Counted from the stretch's first letter, positions 1-9,226 are shown. The stretch: 64,000 nt of DNA from Mesorhizobium sp. WSM4306 (GCF_007003975.1 NZ_VFTC01000004.1:1-64000), one strand, 5' to 3'. The notes: generated by a model from the sequence alone, not told the origin. Made by a program: numbers and translations.

Positions 1-112
1 AAGAAGCTCGCTCTGCGCCAAGCCGCATGACCAGCGACATGGCCGCCCCTTTTTGCAGAACTTGACGCACACAACCCCCTCTTTCAACGCTGGCAATTGG
101 CGAAATCATCGA

Positions 113-179
113 TGGCAGCGCCCCTCTCCCCGTCCCTATACGGGGAGAGGATGCCGGCAGGCAGGTGAGGGGCAGCGCC
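113..179. repeat. Palindromic intergenic repeat downstream of glcF
   Basis: An 11-bp perfect stem (123-133 with 140-150, 6-base loop) sits inside a looser inverted repeat whose ends both read ggcagcg/cagcgcc. It resembles the short palindromic elements scattered through Mesorhizobium intergenic DNA. It lies about 100 bases past the glcF stop and could help end that transcript, although there is no T-tract. Nothing else is recognisable in 1-252. Confidence 0.55.
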
Positions 180-252
180 ATCGCTCGGAAGGATTATGGG
201 GCGAGTTCGAAACTTGAAACAGCGGCCTTGGCCACGAAGCCTAAATTAAGCA

Positions 253-1581
253 TCACTCCGCAGCAACCGACTCCGCCTCTGAAACGCCCTCCGGCTTCGG
301 CCCGCCATAGGCCCAGTCCAGCAGCTTGATCGTGTGCACCACCGGCAGCTTGGCGGCGGACGCGATCTGGGTGATGCAGCCTATGTTGCCGGTGGCGACG
401 ATCTCGGCGCCGGTCGCCTCGATGTTTTTCACCTTGCGGTCGCGCAGCTTTGCCGAGATCTCCGGCTGCAGGATGTTGTAGGTGCCGGCGGAGCCACAGC
501 ACAGATGGCCTTCGCGTGGCTCGCGCACGACGAAGCCGGCCTTGGCGAGCAGTTCCTTCGGCTGGCGGGTGATCTTCTGGCCGTGTTGCATCGAACAGGC
601 CGAGTGATAGGCGACAACGGTGCCCGGCTTGCGCACCGGCTCCGGCAGGTCGAGGCCCGAGAGGTATTCGGTGATGTCCCTGGCCAGTGTTGAGACGCGT
701 GCGGCCTTGTCGGCATAGGCCGGGTCGAGGCGCAGCATGAAGCCGTAATCCTTGATGGTAGTGCCGCAGCCCGACGCGGTGATGACGATGGCATCGAGCC
801 CGCCCTGGTCGATGGCGCGCGTCCAAGCGTCGACATTCTGCTTTGCCGAGGCGAGTGCTGCTTCCTCACGACCCATGTGATGGACCAGCGCGCCGCAGCA
901 GGTCTCGCCCTGCGGCACCACGACCTCGACGCCAAGCCTGGTCAGCAGCGCGATCGTCGTCTCGTTGATGGCGGGATCGAGCACCGATTGGGCGCAGCCG
1001 GTGAGGATGGCGACGCGGCCTTTCTTCGCCCCCTTGCCGGCATAGACACCACCCGGAGAGGCCATAGGCGAGGCCGCCGGGATCGAGGCCGGCGCCAGCT
1101 TCAGCATCGCACCGAGCGGTCTCAGCGCCGGCAGCTTTTCGAAGAGGCCAATGAACGGCTTGCCCAATTTCGCCAGTTTCAGTGCGGCGCGAAAACGCGC
1201 GGGATAGGGCAGCACGAAGGCCAGCATGGCGCGGGTCAGCCGATCGAGCAGCGGCCGCTTGTAGGTTTCCTCGATGTGAGCGCGGGCATGGTCGACCAGA
1301 TGCATATAGTTCACGCCTGACGGACAGGTTGTCATGCAGGCCAGGCAAGACAGGCAGCGGTCGATATGGGTGACGATCTCCTTGTCGGCCGGGCGGCCGT
1401 TCTCCAGCATGTCCTTGATCAGGTAAATGCGCCCGCGCGGTGAATCGAGCTCGTTGCCGAGCGTGACATAGGTCGGGCAGGTGGCGGTGCAGAAGCCGCA
1501 ATGCACGCATTTGCGCAGGATCTTTTCCGATTCCGCGACATGTGGATCAGCCAGCTGGGCAAGGGAGAAATTGGTTTGCAT
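253..1581 (-). CDS. glcF: Glycolate oxidase iron-sulfur subunit GlcF
   Basis: This is the electron-transfer subunit of membrane-associated glycolate oxidase (GlcDEF), which oxidises glycolate to glyoxylate. The 442-residue product has two ferredoxin-type motifs, C25-x2-C-x2-C-x3-C35 and C76-x2-C-x2-C-x3-C86, for two 4Fe-4S clusters. Two CCG domains follow, with the signatures CCGALVHH and CCGSAGTYN. The ATG at 1581 was chosen because it directly precedes the conserved N-terminus (MQTNFSLAQLADPHV). The open frame extends further upstream, but that would overlap glcE. It is the last gene of glcD-glcE-glcF, 13 bases after glcE. Confidence 0.96.
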   Translation of the reverse strand: MQTNFSLAQLADPHVAESEKILRKCVHCGFCTATCPTYVTLGNELDSPRGRIYLIKDMLENGRPADKEIVTHIDRCLSCLACMTTCPSGVNYMHLVDHARAHIEETYKRPLLDRLTRAMLAFVLPYPARFRAALKLAKLGKPFIGLFEKLPALRPLGAMLKLAPASIPAASPMASPGGVYAGKGAKKGRVAILTGCAQSVLDPAINETTIALLTRLGVEVVVPQGETCCGALVHHMGREEAALASAKQNVDAWTRAIDQGGLDAIVITASGCGTTIKDYGFMLRLDPAYADKAARVSTLARDITEYLSGLDLPEPVRKPGTVVAYHSACSMQHGQKITRQPKELLAKAGFVVREPREGHLCCGSAGTYNILQPEISAKLRDRKVKNIEATGAEIVATGNIGCITQIASAAKLPVVHTIKLLDWAYGGPKPEGVSEAESVAAE

Positions 1582-1594
1582 CTCTTTTCTCGTC

Positions 1595-2800
1595 CTAGGC
1601 CATGCGGCCGGGGTTGAGGATGGCCTTGGGATCGAACTCGGCCTTGAGCCTGGCCGACAGCGCCGCCAGATGCGGCGCCTGCGGCTCGAACACCGACACG
1701 GCGGCGCGATGCGAAGGGGCGGCGCGCACCAGCGTCGCATGGCCGCCGCCATGCTTTCGGATCAGCCCGCGCAGCAGGCCGGCCTCGGGATCGCCCTCCT
1801 CCATGCGCAGCCAGACCAGCCCGCCCTGCCAGTCGTAGAAGGCGCTGACGCCAATCTGCATGCGCAGTGTCAGCACCATCTGATGTGCCTGCGACGGCGC
1901 CATGGAGACGCGCCATACCGGCTTTTCAGTGCCATCGGCGAATGGCGCGCAATCCCTGACGTCGTGCCAGACTGCATATGAGGCTTCGCCCGCAATCTCC
2001 TGCAACGGGCCGGCGTTTTTCAACAGGGTCTTCAGCGCCTCGATACGATAGGCGACCGAAGGGCCAAACCCTTCGACGCGCAGCAGCGTCGCGGCGTCAG
2101 CGCCAAGACTGCCGCCGGCAACGCGCGCGGCGATGCGTTCGGGCAGATGGGCGGCGCTCGACACTTCGGCGCTGGAGCCAAGCGCAAGCGCCATGGCGGC
2201 GACCGCCGCATCGTCGAGCAGACCACGGATGGCGAGCGTGACCTCGGTCTCAGCCGCCGGCAGCACCTTGAAGGTGACGTCGGTGAACACGGCGAGCGTG
2301 CCCCAGCTGTTGGCCATCAGCTTCGACAGATCGTAGCCGGTGACATTCTTGACGACGCGGCCGCCGGATTTGAAGGCTTCGCCGCGCCCCGCAACGGCAT
2401 TGATACCCAGGATGTGGTCACGCGCGGCACCCGCCTTCAGCCGGCGCGGGCCGGACAGATTCGCGGCAAGCACCCCGCCGATCGTGCCTTTGCCCGGCGC
2501 GCCGCCGAGCAACGGACCGTAATCCATCGGCTCGAAGGCAAGCTGCTGACCGTTGTGTGCAAGCAGCCTTTCGATCTCGGAGAGCGGCGTGCCGGCTTTC
2601 GCCGACAGCACCAGCTCAGCCGGTTCGTAAAGCGTGACGCCTGCGAGCTTCGACAGGTCGAGCATATGCTCGCTCTGCTGCGGACGGCCGATGCCGCGCT
2701 TGGAACCGTGGCCGACGGTTTCCAGCGGCGATTCCTCGGCGGCTGCCCATTGCACGGTGGAGAGGGCTTCGGTGGACGAGGTGGGAGTGAAGGTGGTCAT
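1595..2800 (-). CDS. glcE: Glycolate oxidase FAD-binding subunit GlcE
   Basis: This is the smaller FAD-binding subunit of glycolate oxidase, 401 residues. It belongs to the FAD-linked oxidase family (FAD_binding_4) and shares the G-rich flavin-binding core with GlcD: GGVLAANLSGPRR near residue 120 and KNVTGYDLSKL near residue 170. The ATG at 2800 gives the usual family length. Earlier in-frame starts would run into the palindromic repeat in the glcD-glcE gap, so they are unlikely. It forms an operon with glcD (235 bases upstream) and glcF (13 bases downstream). Confidence 0.94.
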   Translation of the reverse strand: MTTFTPTSSTEALSTVQWAAAEESPLETVGHGSKRGIGRPQQSEHMLDLSKLAGVTLYEPAELVLSAKAGTPLSEIERLLAHNGQQLAFEPMDYGPLLGGAPGKGTIGGVLAANLSGPRRLKAGAARDHILGINAVAGRGEAFKSGGRVVKNVTGYDLSKLMANSWGTLAVFTDVTFKVLPAAETEVTLAIRGLLDDAAVAAMALALGSSAEVSSAAHLPERIAARVAGGSLGADAATLLRVEGFGPSVAYRIEALKTLLKNAGPLQEIAGEASYAVWHDVRDCAPFADGTEKPVWRVSMAPSQAHQMVLTLRMQIGVSAFYDWQGGLVWLRMEEGDPEAGLLRGLIRKHGGGHATLVRAAPSHRAAVSVFEPQAPHLAALSARLKAEFDPKAILNPGRMA

Positions 2801-2840
2801 GGGTGCGACGCGCCACTTGCGAGTGCAGAGACGTCGCGTT

Positions 2841-3007
2841 CCTTCGCGCCCCCCTCTGTCCTGCCGGACATCTCCCCCACAAGGGGGGAGATTGGCAGCT
2901 TCTCCGACCGCGCCTCTCTTGCGTCGAAGATTTGCGAAGGCCGAGATGACAGCTGATCTCCCCCCTTGTGGGGGAGATGTCCGGCAGGACAGAGGGGGGC
3001 GCGAAGG
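2841..3007. repeat. 52-bp perfect inverted repeat between glcD and glcE
   Basis: Bases 2841-2892 and 2956-3007 are exact reverse complements over 52 bp, separated by 63 bp. The arms contain the C/G runs and the ctgtcctgccggacat core seen in palindromic elements of Mesorhizobium. The element fills the glcD-glcE gap, so the operon mRNA would carry a very stable stem-loop between the two genes. Confidence 0.85.
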
Positions 3008-3035
3008 ATCACCGACGTGCGAAATTCTAACCCCA

Positions 3036-4532
3036 TCAAAACCTCGGAATATCCTGAAATGCCACCTGCCCGCGATGCACATGCATGCGCCCCAATTCCG
3101 CGCAGCGACGCAACTGCGGGAAGACTTTTCCCGGGTTGAGCAGATGGTTGGGGTCGAAGGCGCATTTGACGCGCATTTGCTGGTCGAGGTCGATCTGGTT
3201 GAACATCTCCGGCATCAGGTCGCGCTTTTCGACGCCGACGCCGTGCTCACCGGTCAAGACGCCGCCGACCTTGACGCAGAGCCGCAATATGTCGGCGCCG
3301 AAGCTTTCGGCCTTGTCGAGTTCGCCCGGCACATTGGCGTCGTAGAGGATCAGCGGATGCAGGTTGCCGTCGCCGGCGTGGAAGACGTTGGCGACGCCGA
3401 GCCCGTATTTCTCCGACAGTTCGCGCATGCCAGCGAGCACCCGCGGCAGTTCCTTGCGCGGGATGGTGCCGTCCATGCAGTAATAGTCGGGCGAGATGCG
3501 GCCGACCGCGGGGAAAGCCGCCTTGCGGCCCGCCCAGAAGCTCAGCCGCTCCTGCTCCGACTGCGAAATGCGGCAGGTGGTGGAGCCGTTCTTGTAGGCG
3601 ATCGCCTCGACCAGGCCGATCAAATGGTCGACCTCGACGCCCGGGCCGTCTAGCTCGACGATGAGCAGCGCCTCGACATCGAGGGGGTAGCCGGCATGGA
3701 CGAAGTCCTCCGCCGCATGGATCGCCGGGCGGTCCATCATTTCCATGCCGCCCGGGATGATGCCGGCGCCGATGATGTCGGCAACGCACTGGCCGCCCTG
3801 CTCGCTGGTCGGAAAGCCGATCAGCAGCGCGCGTGCCGTCTCTGGCTTTTTCAGGATGCGCACGGTGACTTCGGTGACGACACCGAGCAAGCCTTCGGAG
3901 CCGGTCATGACGCCGAGCAGGTCGTAGCCTTCCGAGTCCAGATGATTGCCGCCGAGGCGCACCACCTCGCCGTTCATCAGCACCATCTCGATGCCAAGCA
4001 CATTGTTGGCGGTGAGGCCGTATTTCAGGCAGTGCACGCCGCCGGAATTCTCCGCAACATTGCCGCCGATCGAGCAGGCGATCTGGGAGGATGGATCGGG
4101 GGCGTAGTAAAACCCCTCCTGCTCGACGGCAGTGGTGATGCCGAGATTGGTGACGCCGGGCTGAGCGACGACAACGCGGTCGGGATAGTCGATCGCGAGG
4201 ATACGGTTGAAACGGCTCATGACCAGCAGCACCGCATCTTCGACCGGCAGCGCGCCGCCGGACAGTGAGGTGCCGGAGCCTCGCGGCACGACGCGAATGT
4301 TGCGGTCGTTGCAGTATTTCAGCACCCGCGACACCTGCGCCACAGTTTCCGGCAGCACCACGACCAGCGGCAATTGCCGGTAGGCGGTGAGGCCGTCGCT
4401 TTCGAAGGCACGCATTTCGTTGGTGGCGTCGACGACGCCCTCGCCCGGCACGATGATGCGCATGTCGGCAACGATCTCTGTGCGCCGGCGCAGCGTGGCG
4501 TCGTCTGGCTTGGGCATGACAAGGCCGGACAT
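3036..4532 (-). CDS. glcD: Glycolate oxidase FAD-linked catalytic subunit GlcD
   Basis: This is the catalytic flavoprotein of glycolate oxidase, 498 residues, essentially the length of E. coli GlcD. The FAD-binding signature PRGSGTSLSGGA is at residues 83-94. The C-terminal FAD-oxidase domain carries HAGDGNLHP near residue 385, followed by LTGEHGVGVEKR. A D-lactate dehydrogenase of the same family is the main alternative, but the adjacent glcE and glcF settle the call. The ATG at 4532 follows a clear Shine-Dalgarno (GGAGG). The open frame continues upstream through repeat DNA, which is not coding. Confidence 0.96.
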   Translation of the reverse strand: MSGLVMPKPDDATLRRRTEIVADMRIIVPGEGVVDATNEMRAFESDGLTAYRQLPLVVVLPETVAQVSRVLKYCNDRNIRVVPRGSGTSLSGGALPVEDAVLLVMSRFNRILAIDYPDRVVVAQPGVTNLGITTAVEQEGFYYAPDPSSQIACSIGGNVAENSGGVHCLKYGLTANNVLGIEMVLMNGEVVRLGGNHLDSEGYDLLGVMTGSEGLLGVVTEVTVRILKKPETARALLIGFPTSEQGGQCVADIIGAGIIPGGMEMMDRPAIHAAEDFVHAGYPLDVEALLIVELDGPGVEVDHLIGLVEAIAYKNGSTTCRISQSEQERLSFWAGRKAAFPAVGRISPDYYCMDGTIPRKELPRVLAGMRELSEKYGLGVANVFHAGDGNLHPLILYDANVPGELDKAESFGADILRLCVKVGGVLTGEHGVGVEKRDLMPEMFNQIDLDQQMRVKCAFDPNHLLNPGKVFPQLRRCAELGRMHVHRGQVAFQDIPRF

Positions 4533-4666
4533 CGGCAACGTCCTCCGCGTGACTGGTAAAAATCTTTTACCAGCCGTCGGCGCTTGTTGCAAATCCTGCT
4601 TTGGTCGAGCGCGCGACAAGGTCCGGCGGCGAGCTTCCGCAGCGGCAATCTGCCGCTGCGTTTGCC

Positions 4667-4822
4667 CTCCCCCCTTGAGGGGGAGGTGGCCGCGAAGCGG
4701 CCGGAGGGGGTCGTCTCGCGTAGATCGCCGACGTCGTCTCTTGCCGCGGGCGAGGCTGACGCCCCCACGCGAGACGACCCCCTCTGTCGCCTTCGGCGAC
4801 ATCTCCCCCTCAAGGGGGGAGA
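4667..4822. repeat. Palindromic intergenic repeat upstream of glcD
   Basis: Two C/G-rich arms face each other around 4667-4730 and 4760-4822. They share gagggggtcgtctcgcg and its complement, plus ccccttgaggggga-type ends. This is a diverged relative of the repeat at 2841-3007. The distal arm ends exactly where the DUF3422 stop codon begins. It sits between that gene and glcD, where the operon promoter would be expected. Confidence 0.6.
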
Positions 4823-6145
4823 TTATTCCCCCGGATGTTTCGCCGGCTCTGAATGCATGCGCCTCACGCGGCGCACACCCCACCAGACAAGCAGGATGGC
4901 AACCGGCACCGACGCGGCAGTGACCAACTCCGGCGCAAAGGCATGGCCGAAGATCGAGGCGCCCTTGGCGAGATAGGAGATCAGGCCGACGACATAGTAG
5001 GAGACGGCGGCGACAGAGAGGCCTTCGACCGTCTGCTGCAGCCGCAATTGCAGGCGGGCGCGATTGTTCATCGAGGCCAGCAAATCGCGGTTCTGCTTTT
5101 CGACCTCGACATCGACCCAGGTGCGCAGCAGCGTCGTGGCACGGGTGAGTTTTCGCGACAGATTGGCCTGGCGCTCCTCGACCGAGCGGCAGGTGCGCAT
5201 GGCGGGTGCTACGCGGCGCTGCAGGAAGCCGCCCCATGTGTCGTAGCCGGGCACCGCCTCTTCCTCAAGCGCTTCCAGCCGCTCGACAACGATGCCGTCA
5301 TAGGCGCGGCTGGCGCCGAAGCGATAAAGGCTGGAGGCGGCATCGGCTTCCAGTTCGGCGGCAAGCTCGGTCAAATCGGCGAGCAGCGTCTGGCTGTCGC
5401 GAGTCTCGGCCACCTTCATCTCCAGCGTAGTCTGCGCCAGCCTGTCCTCGATGCGGCGGGCGCGGCCGGACAGCGTCAGCGCCAGCGGCAAGCCGAGCAT
5501 GGCAAGCGTGCGATAAGTTTCGACGTCGATCAGGCGCTGCGACAGCGCGCCGGTGCGGGCGGGCGTCAGGCCGCGGTCCAGAACCAGGATGCGGGTCATG
5601 CCGTCGCCGTCCTGGCGAAAATCAGTGACGATGGCCGCGTTGCCGCGCTCGACCAGCGAATAGCACAGGCTCGTCGGGTCGAAGCCGGCGATCAGCTTCT
5701 CGCTCGCCTGCGTCCATTTGCGGATGTCGAGGCGGATGCCGGAAATGACCGTTCCAGGCGGCGAAAATCCGTTGCCGAACGGAGAATCCTCCTGCGCCCT
5801 GCCGTTTTCGGCAAGCGGCCCTTCCCACAGATAGGTGGAGAATTCGGTGTGCCGCTCCCAGCGCAGCGTTCCCTTGCCCCACTTCATGGCGTGGTGACGG
5901 GCGTGACGGTCGGGCGCTGCGATGCCGAGGCGCCGCGACAGTTCCGAGAGCACGGCCATGTCGACGCCGGAGCCGCCTTCGGTCATGAAGGCAAGCTGCA
6001 CCAGCACACGCGGCTTCTCGATCAGCGGATGCGGCCGGGCATGAACCTCGCCAAGCGCGCCGGGCCGTCCCTCATGCGCGGGAAAGCCCATCACGCTGCC
6101 TTGGGCGCGCGGCTGGAATTCGAGATTGGACGTCTCGTCCGACAC
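4823..6145 (-). CDS. DUF3422 family membrane-anchored protein
   Basis: The 440-residue product matches the DUF3422 family, common in alphaproteobacteria and of unknown function. The N-terminal region has the family hallmarks HARPHPLIEKP and GKGTLRWERHTEFSTYLWE. A central coiled-coil-like stretch (about 220-370) precedes two transmembrane helices near residues 375-400 and 405-425, and a basic C-terminal tail. This suggests a cytoplasmic protein anchored at its C-terminus. It is divergent from the GntR regulator at 6355. Confidence 0.88.
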   Translation of the reverse strand: MSDETSNLEFQPRAQGSVMGFPAHEGRPGALGEVHARPHPLIEKPRVLVQLAFMTEGGSGVDMAVLSELSRRLGIAAPDRHARHHAMKWGKGTLRWERHTEFSTYLWEGPLAENGRAQEDSPFGNGFSPPGTVISGIRLDIRKWTQASEKLIAGFDPTSLCYSLVERGNAAIVTDFRQDGDGMTRILVLDRGLTPARTGALSQRLIDVETYRTLAMLGLPLALTLSGRARRIEDRLAQTTLEMKVAETRDSQTLLADLTELAAELEADAASSLYRFGASRAYDGIVVERLEALEEEAVPGYDTWGGFLQRRVAPAMRTCRSVEERQANLSRKLTRATTLLRTWVDVEVEKQNRDLLASMNNRARLQLRLQQTVEGLSVAAVSYYVVGLISYLAKGASIFGHAFAPELVTAASVPVAILLVWWGVRRVRRMHSEPAKHPGE

Positions 6146-6277
6146 GGCTGGTCCCCCTGTTCTCGACCCTTCGTGTTATCGCGCCGTCTTGGGACAATCG
6201 ATGGAGCGCGTAAACAGCAAAATTTAGCCGAAGCGATTTCGCCGGCGCCGCGCGGAAAACGACTACGCTGAACGAAT

Positions 6278-6296
6278 TGGATAAATAATTTGACCA
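6278..6296. promoter_or_regulatory. Candidate GntR/FCD operator upstream of the lactate dehydrogenase operon
   Basis: TGGATAAATAATTTGACCA is an imperfect dyad, TGG-n3-AAT-n-ATT-n3-CCA. TGG...CCA half-sites are typical of FadR, PdhR and LldR operators. It lies 59 bases before the TTG start of a regulator of that class, in the gap shared with the divergent DUF3422 gene. The site suits autoregulation and lactate-responsive control, but this is inference from the palindrome and its position. Confidence 0.45.
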
Positions 6297-6354
6297 GTTC
6301 GCGACACTGGCTCTAATCTGCGCACCCCAAGACAGGATTTTCCAGGCGCCTCCG

Positions 6355-7152
6355 TTGAGCGATATTTTTTCCAGGATCGAGCATTCGCGCACCGCCGACG
6401 AGGTGGTGCAGCAGATCGAAAGCCTGATCCTCGAAGGCGTGCTGCGCACCGGCGACCGGCTGCCCGGCGAGCGCGAACTGGCGCGTCAGTTCGACGTGTC
6501 GCGGCCGATCCTGCGCGACGCGCTGAAGGCGCTGGAAGGGCGCGGGCTTTTGACCACAAAGGCCGGCGGCGGTACCCATGTCGCCGATGTCATCGGCCAG
6601 CTTTTCACCAGGCCGGTGACCGACCTGATCTCCATGCACCGCAAAGCGGTGACCGACTATCTGGAATACCGCCGCGAAATCGAAGGCGTCGCGGCCGAGT
6701 ATGCAGCGCGGCGCGCCACAGCGGACGACATTGCGCTGCTCGACCGTATCATGGCGCGCATGGACGAGGCGCACCGCACCGGCGATTTCGACGACGAGGC
6801 CGAAATCGATGTCGAGTTCCACCATGCGGTGTGCGAATGCGCGCACAACATCATCCTGTTGCACACGCTACGCTCCTGCTACCGGCTTTTGTCGGAAGGC
6901 GTGTTCCAGAACCGGCTTCTGGTGTTCACCGTGCCCGGCGCGCGTGAGGCGCTGCTGGCCCAGCATCGGGCAATCTACAAGGCCATCAAGGCCGGCGATC
7001 CGGCAGCCGCCCGCCACGCGGCGATGGACCACATCTCCTATGTCGAACGCTCGATGCTCGAGGCCGAGCGCAGCGGCGACTGGCAGCGCGTGTCGCGGCT
7101 CAGGCTCAAGCAGCGCTCCGACGCCGGGGACGGCGCGAAGATAACAGGGTAG
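6355..7152 (+). CDS. GntR family transcriptional regulator, FCD domain (LldR/FadR type)
   Basis: The 265-residue regulator has an N-terminal winged helix-turn-helix (about residues 8-75, core GDRLPGERELARQFDVSRP). A C-terminal FCD domain (about 95-235) carries the Asp/His metal-site pattern: EIDVEFHHAVCE, QHRAIYKAI and ARHAAMDHI. The family usually binds small carboxylates. With lldD only 12 bases downstream, L-lactate or another 2-hydroxyacid is the likely effector. The chosen start is TTG; the first residues SDIFSRIEHSRTADEVV match family N-termini. A dyad operator candidate lies just upstream. Confidence 0.9.
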   Translation: MSDIFSRIEHSRTADEVVQQIESLILEGVLRTGDRLPGERELARQFDVSRPILRDALKALEGRGLLTTKAGGGTHVADVIGQLFTRPVTDLISMHRKAVTDYLEYRREIEGVAAEYAARRATADDIALLDRIMARMDEAHRTGDFDDEAEIDVEFHHAVCECAHNIILLHTLRSCYRLLSEGVFQNRLLVFTVPGAREALLAQHRAIYKAIKAGDPAAARHAAMDHISYVERSMLEAERSGDWQRVSRLRLKQRSDAGDGAKITG

Positions 7153-7164
7153 CAAGGCACCACC

Positions 7165-8301
7165 ATGAGCGACATCCTCACCATTGCCGACCTCAAGGAC
7201 CTGGCGCGCCGGCGGGTGCCGAAGATGTTCTTCGACTATGCCGATTCCGGCGCCTGGACCGAGAGCACCTACCGCGCCAATGAGGAGGATTTCGGCAAGA
7301 TCAAGTTCCGCCAGCGCGTGCTGGTCGACATGAGCAACCGTTCGCTGGAATCGACCATGATCGGCGAGAAGGTGGCGATGCCGGTGGCGCTTGCCCCGAC
7401 CGGGCTGACCGGCATGCAGCATGCGGATGGCGAAATGCTGGCGGCGCAGGCGGCGGAAGAATTCGGCGTACCGTTCACGCTGTCGACGATGAGCATCTGC
7501 TCGATCGAGGATGTCGCCTCGGTGACCAAAAAACCGTTCTGGTTCCAGCTCTACGTCCTGCGCGACAAGGATTTCGTTCTCGATCTGATCGACCGGGCGA
7601 AGGCAGCGAAATGCTCGGCGCTGGTGCTGACGCTCGACCTGCAGATCCTGGGGCAGCGCCACAAGGATGTCCGCAACGGGCTGTCGGCGCCGCCCAAGAT
7701 GACGCTGGCCAACATTGCCAACATCGCCATGCGCCCGCGCTGGCTGATGGGCATTGCCGGAACCAAGCGCCGCACCTTTCGCAACATTGTCGGCCATGCC
7801 AAGGGCGTTGGTGACGTCGCTTCGTTGGCGTCGTGGACGACAGAGCAGTTCGACCCGCACCTATCGTGGAAGGATGTCGCCTGGATCAAGGAGCGCTGGG
7901 GCGGCAAGCTGGTCCTGAAAGGCATTCTCGACAAGGAGGACGCGCTGATGGCGGTCGATACCGGCGCCGACGCGATCGTCGTCTCCAACCATGGCGGGCG
8001 CCAACTCGACGGCGCATCGTCCTCGATCATGGCGCTGGAAGAAATCGCCGACGCCGTCGGCGACAGAATAGAGGTGCATATGGATGGCGGCATCCGCTCG
8101 GGCCAGGACGTGCTGAAGGCGCTGTGCCTCGGCGCCAAGGGCACCTATATCGGCCGTCCCTTCCTGTACGGGTTGGGCGCGATGGGCAAGGAAGGGGTGA
8201 CCTTGGCGCTGGACATCATCCGCAAGGAGATGGACATCACGCTGGCGTTGTGCGGCAAGCGCCTGGTGACCGACATGGGCAAGGACCAGCTGCGGCGCTA
8301 G
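7165..8301 (+). CDS. lldD: L-lactate dehydrogenase, FMN-dependent (LldD)
   Basis: This 378-residue alpha-hydroxyacid dehydrogenase oxidises L-lactate to pyruvate and passes electrons to the respiratory chain. It is a single TIM-barrel FMN domain. The active-site motif SNHGGRQLDG places the catalytic base at His276, and the phosphate-binding motif DGGIRSGQDVLKAL follows. The N-terminal DYADSGAWTE is typical of the family. Other family members use glycolate or mandelate, but the linked FCD regulator favours lactate. It is probably co-transcribed with the regulator. Confidence 0.93.
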   Translation: MSDILTIADLKDLARRRVPKMFFDYADSGAWTESTYRANEEDFGKIKFRQRVLVDMSNRSLESTMIGEKVAMPVALAPTGLTGMQHADGEMLAAQAAEEFGVPFTLSTMSICSIEDVASVTKKPFWFQLYVLRDKDFVLDLIDRAKAAKCSALVLTLDLQILGQRHKDVRNGLSAPPKMTLANIANIAMRPRWLMGIAGTKRRTFRNIVGHAKGVGDVASLASWTTEQFDPHLSWKDVAWIKERWGGKLVLKGILDKEDALMAVDTGADAIVVSNHGGRQLDGASSSIMALEEIADAVGDRIEVHMDGGIRSGQDVLKALCLGAKGTYIGRPFLYGLGAMGKEGVTLALDIIRKEMDITLALCGKRLVTDMGKDQLRR

Positions 8302-8308
8302 AGCACGA

Positions 8309-8400
8309 TCCCGAAAAATGGGAACGGGTTTTCGAGAAAAGATCATGCTCCAACAAAAAGTTAGATCAGGATGACGATTCAACGAAACGTCATCCTGATC
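8309..8400. repeat. Intergenic repeat with 13-bp perfect hairpin after lldD
   Basis: The first part (8309-8350, gatcccgaaaaatgggaac...) is a repeat type frequent between rhizobial genes. It is followed by a 13-bp perfect inverted repeat (8364-8376 with 8388-8400, 11-base loop). The hairpin could terminate lldD transcription, although only a weak T-run follows. Confidence 0.6.
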
Positions 8401-8458
8401 TAGAGTTTGTTCACCGATTGGCCCTAGCTTCGCTGGGATCACGGAGACGACGCCAGCC

Positions 8459-9226
8459 TTGACCGAGACCGGCATCCATTACCTCGACGCGCGCGCGCCG
8501 GACGACATGCGCCTTTATGCGATCGGCGACGTGCATGGCCGGCTCGACTTGCTCGCAGCCATGCACCGCCGGATCGAGAGCGAGTTCGAATACAAGCCGA
8601 CCGCCGACTGGCGGACCATCCACCTCGGCGACTATGTCGACCGCGGGCCAGACTCCAAGGGCGTCATCGATTTCCTGATCGAGGCGCAAAAACGCGATCC
8701 GCGCAACCTGATGCTGGCCGGCAACCACGATATCGGCTTCCTCGATTTTCTCGACGAACCCGACCCGGACGGTCTGTTCATGCGCTATGGCGGTGTGCAG
8801 ACGGCACAATCCTATGGCGTTGACCTGATTGGAGACGCACGCTGGTTCGGCAAGGCAGAGGCGGTGCAGCGGGGGCACGCCGAGCTGGTTAAGGCCGTGC
8901 CGCAAGCCCATGTCGACTTCCTGCGGTCGCTGACGTTTTCAACAAGCTTCGGCGATTTCTTCTTCTGCCATGCCGGCATCAGGCCGGATGTGCCACTGGA
9001 GAGCCAGAACCCGCAGGATCTCATCTGGATTCGCGACGCTTTCCACAACCATCCAGGGCTTTACCCAAAGGTGATCGTGCATGGCCATACGCCGGTGGCG
9101 GAGGCCGAGGTTATGCCCAACCGCGTCAATGTCGACACGCTCGCCTGGCAGTCCGGCATGCTCACCGCGCTCGCCGTAGACGGCGCGGACAAGCGTATCC
9201 TGACGGTGCAGGGAAAAGGGTTTTAG
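8459..9226 (+). CDS. Metallophosphoesterase, Ser/Thr protein phosphatase-like
   Basis: The 255-residue protein has the full calcineurin-like metal-site set: GDVHG (residues 23-27), GDYVDRGPDS (near 58), GNHD (near 88), a later HAG and HGHTP near residue 208. This matches bacterial PPP-type phosphatases related to lambda phosphatase and PrpA/PrpB. Substrates could be phosphoproteins or dinucleotides (ApaH-like enzymes share the fold). The likely start is TTG at 8459. It stands alone, and its stop overlaps the convergent small gene at 9223 by 4 bases. Confidence 0.87.
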   Translation: MTETGIHYLDARAPDDMRLYAIGDVHGRLDLLAAMHRRIESEFEYKPTADWRTIHLGDYVDRGPDSKGVIDFLIEAQKRDPRNLMLAGNHDIGFLDFLDEPDPDGLFMRYGGVQTAQSYGVDLIGDARWFGKAEAVQRGHAELVKAVPQAHVDFLRSLTFSTSFGDFFFCHAGIRPDVPLESQNPQDLIWIRDAFHNHPGLYPKVIVHGHTPVAEAEVMPNRVNVDTLAWQSGMLTALAVDGADKRILTVQGKGF

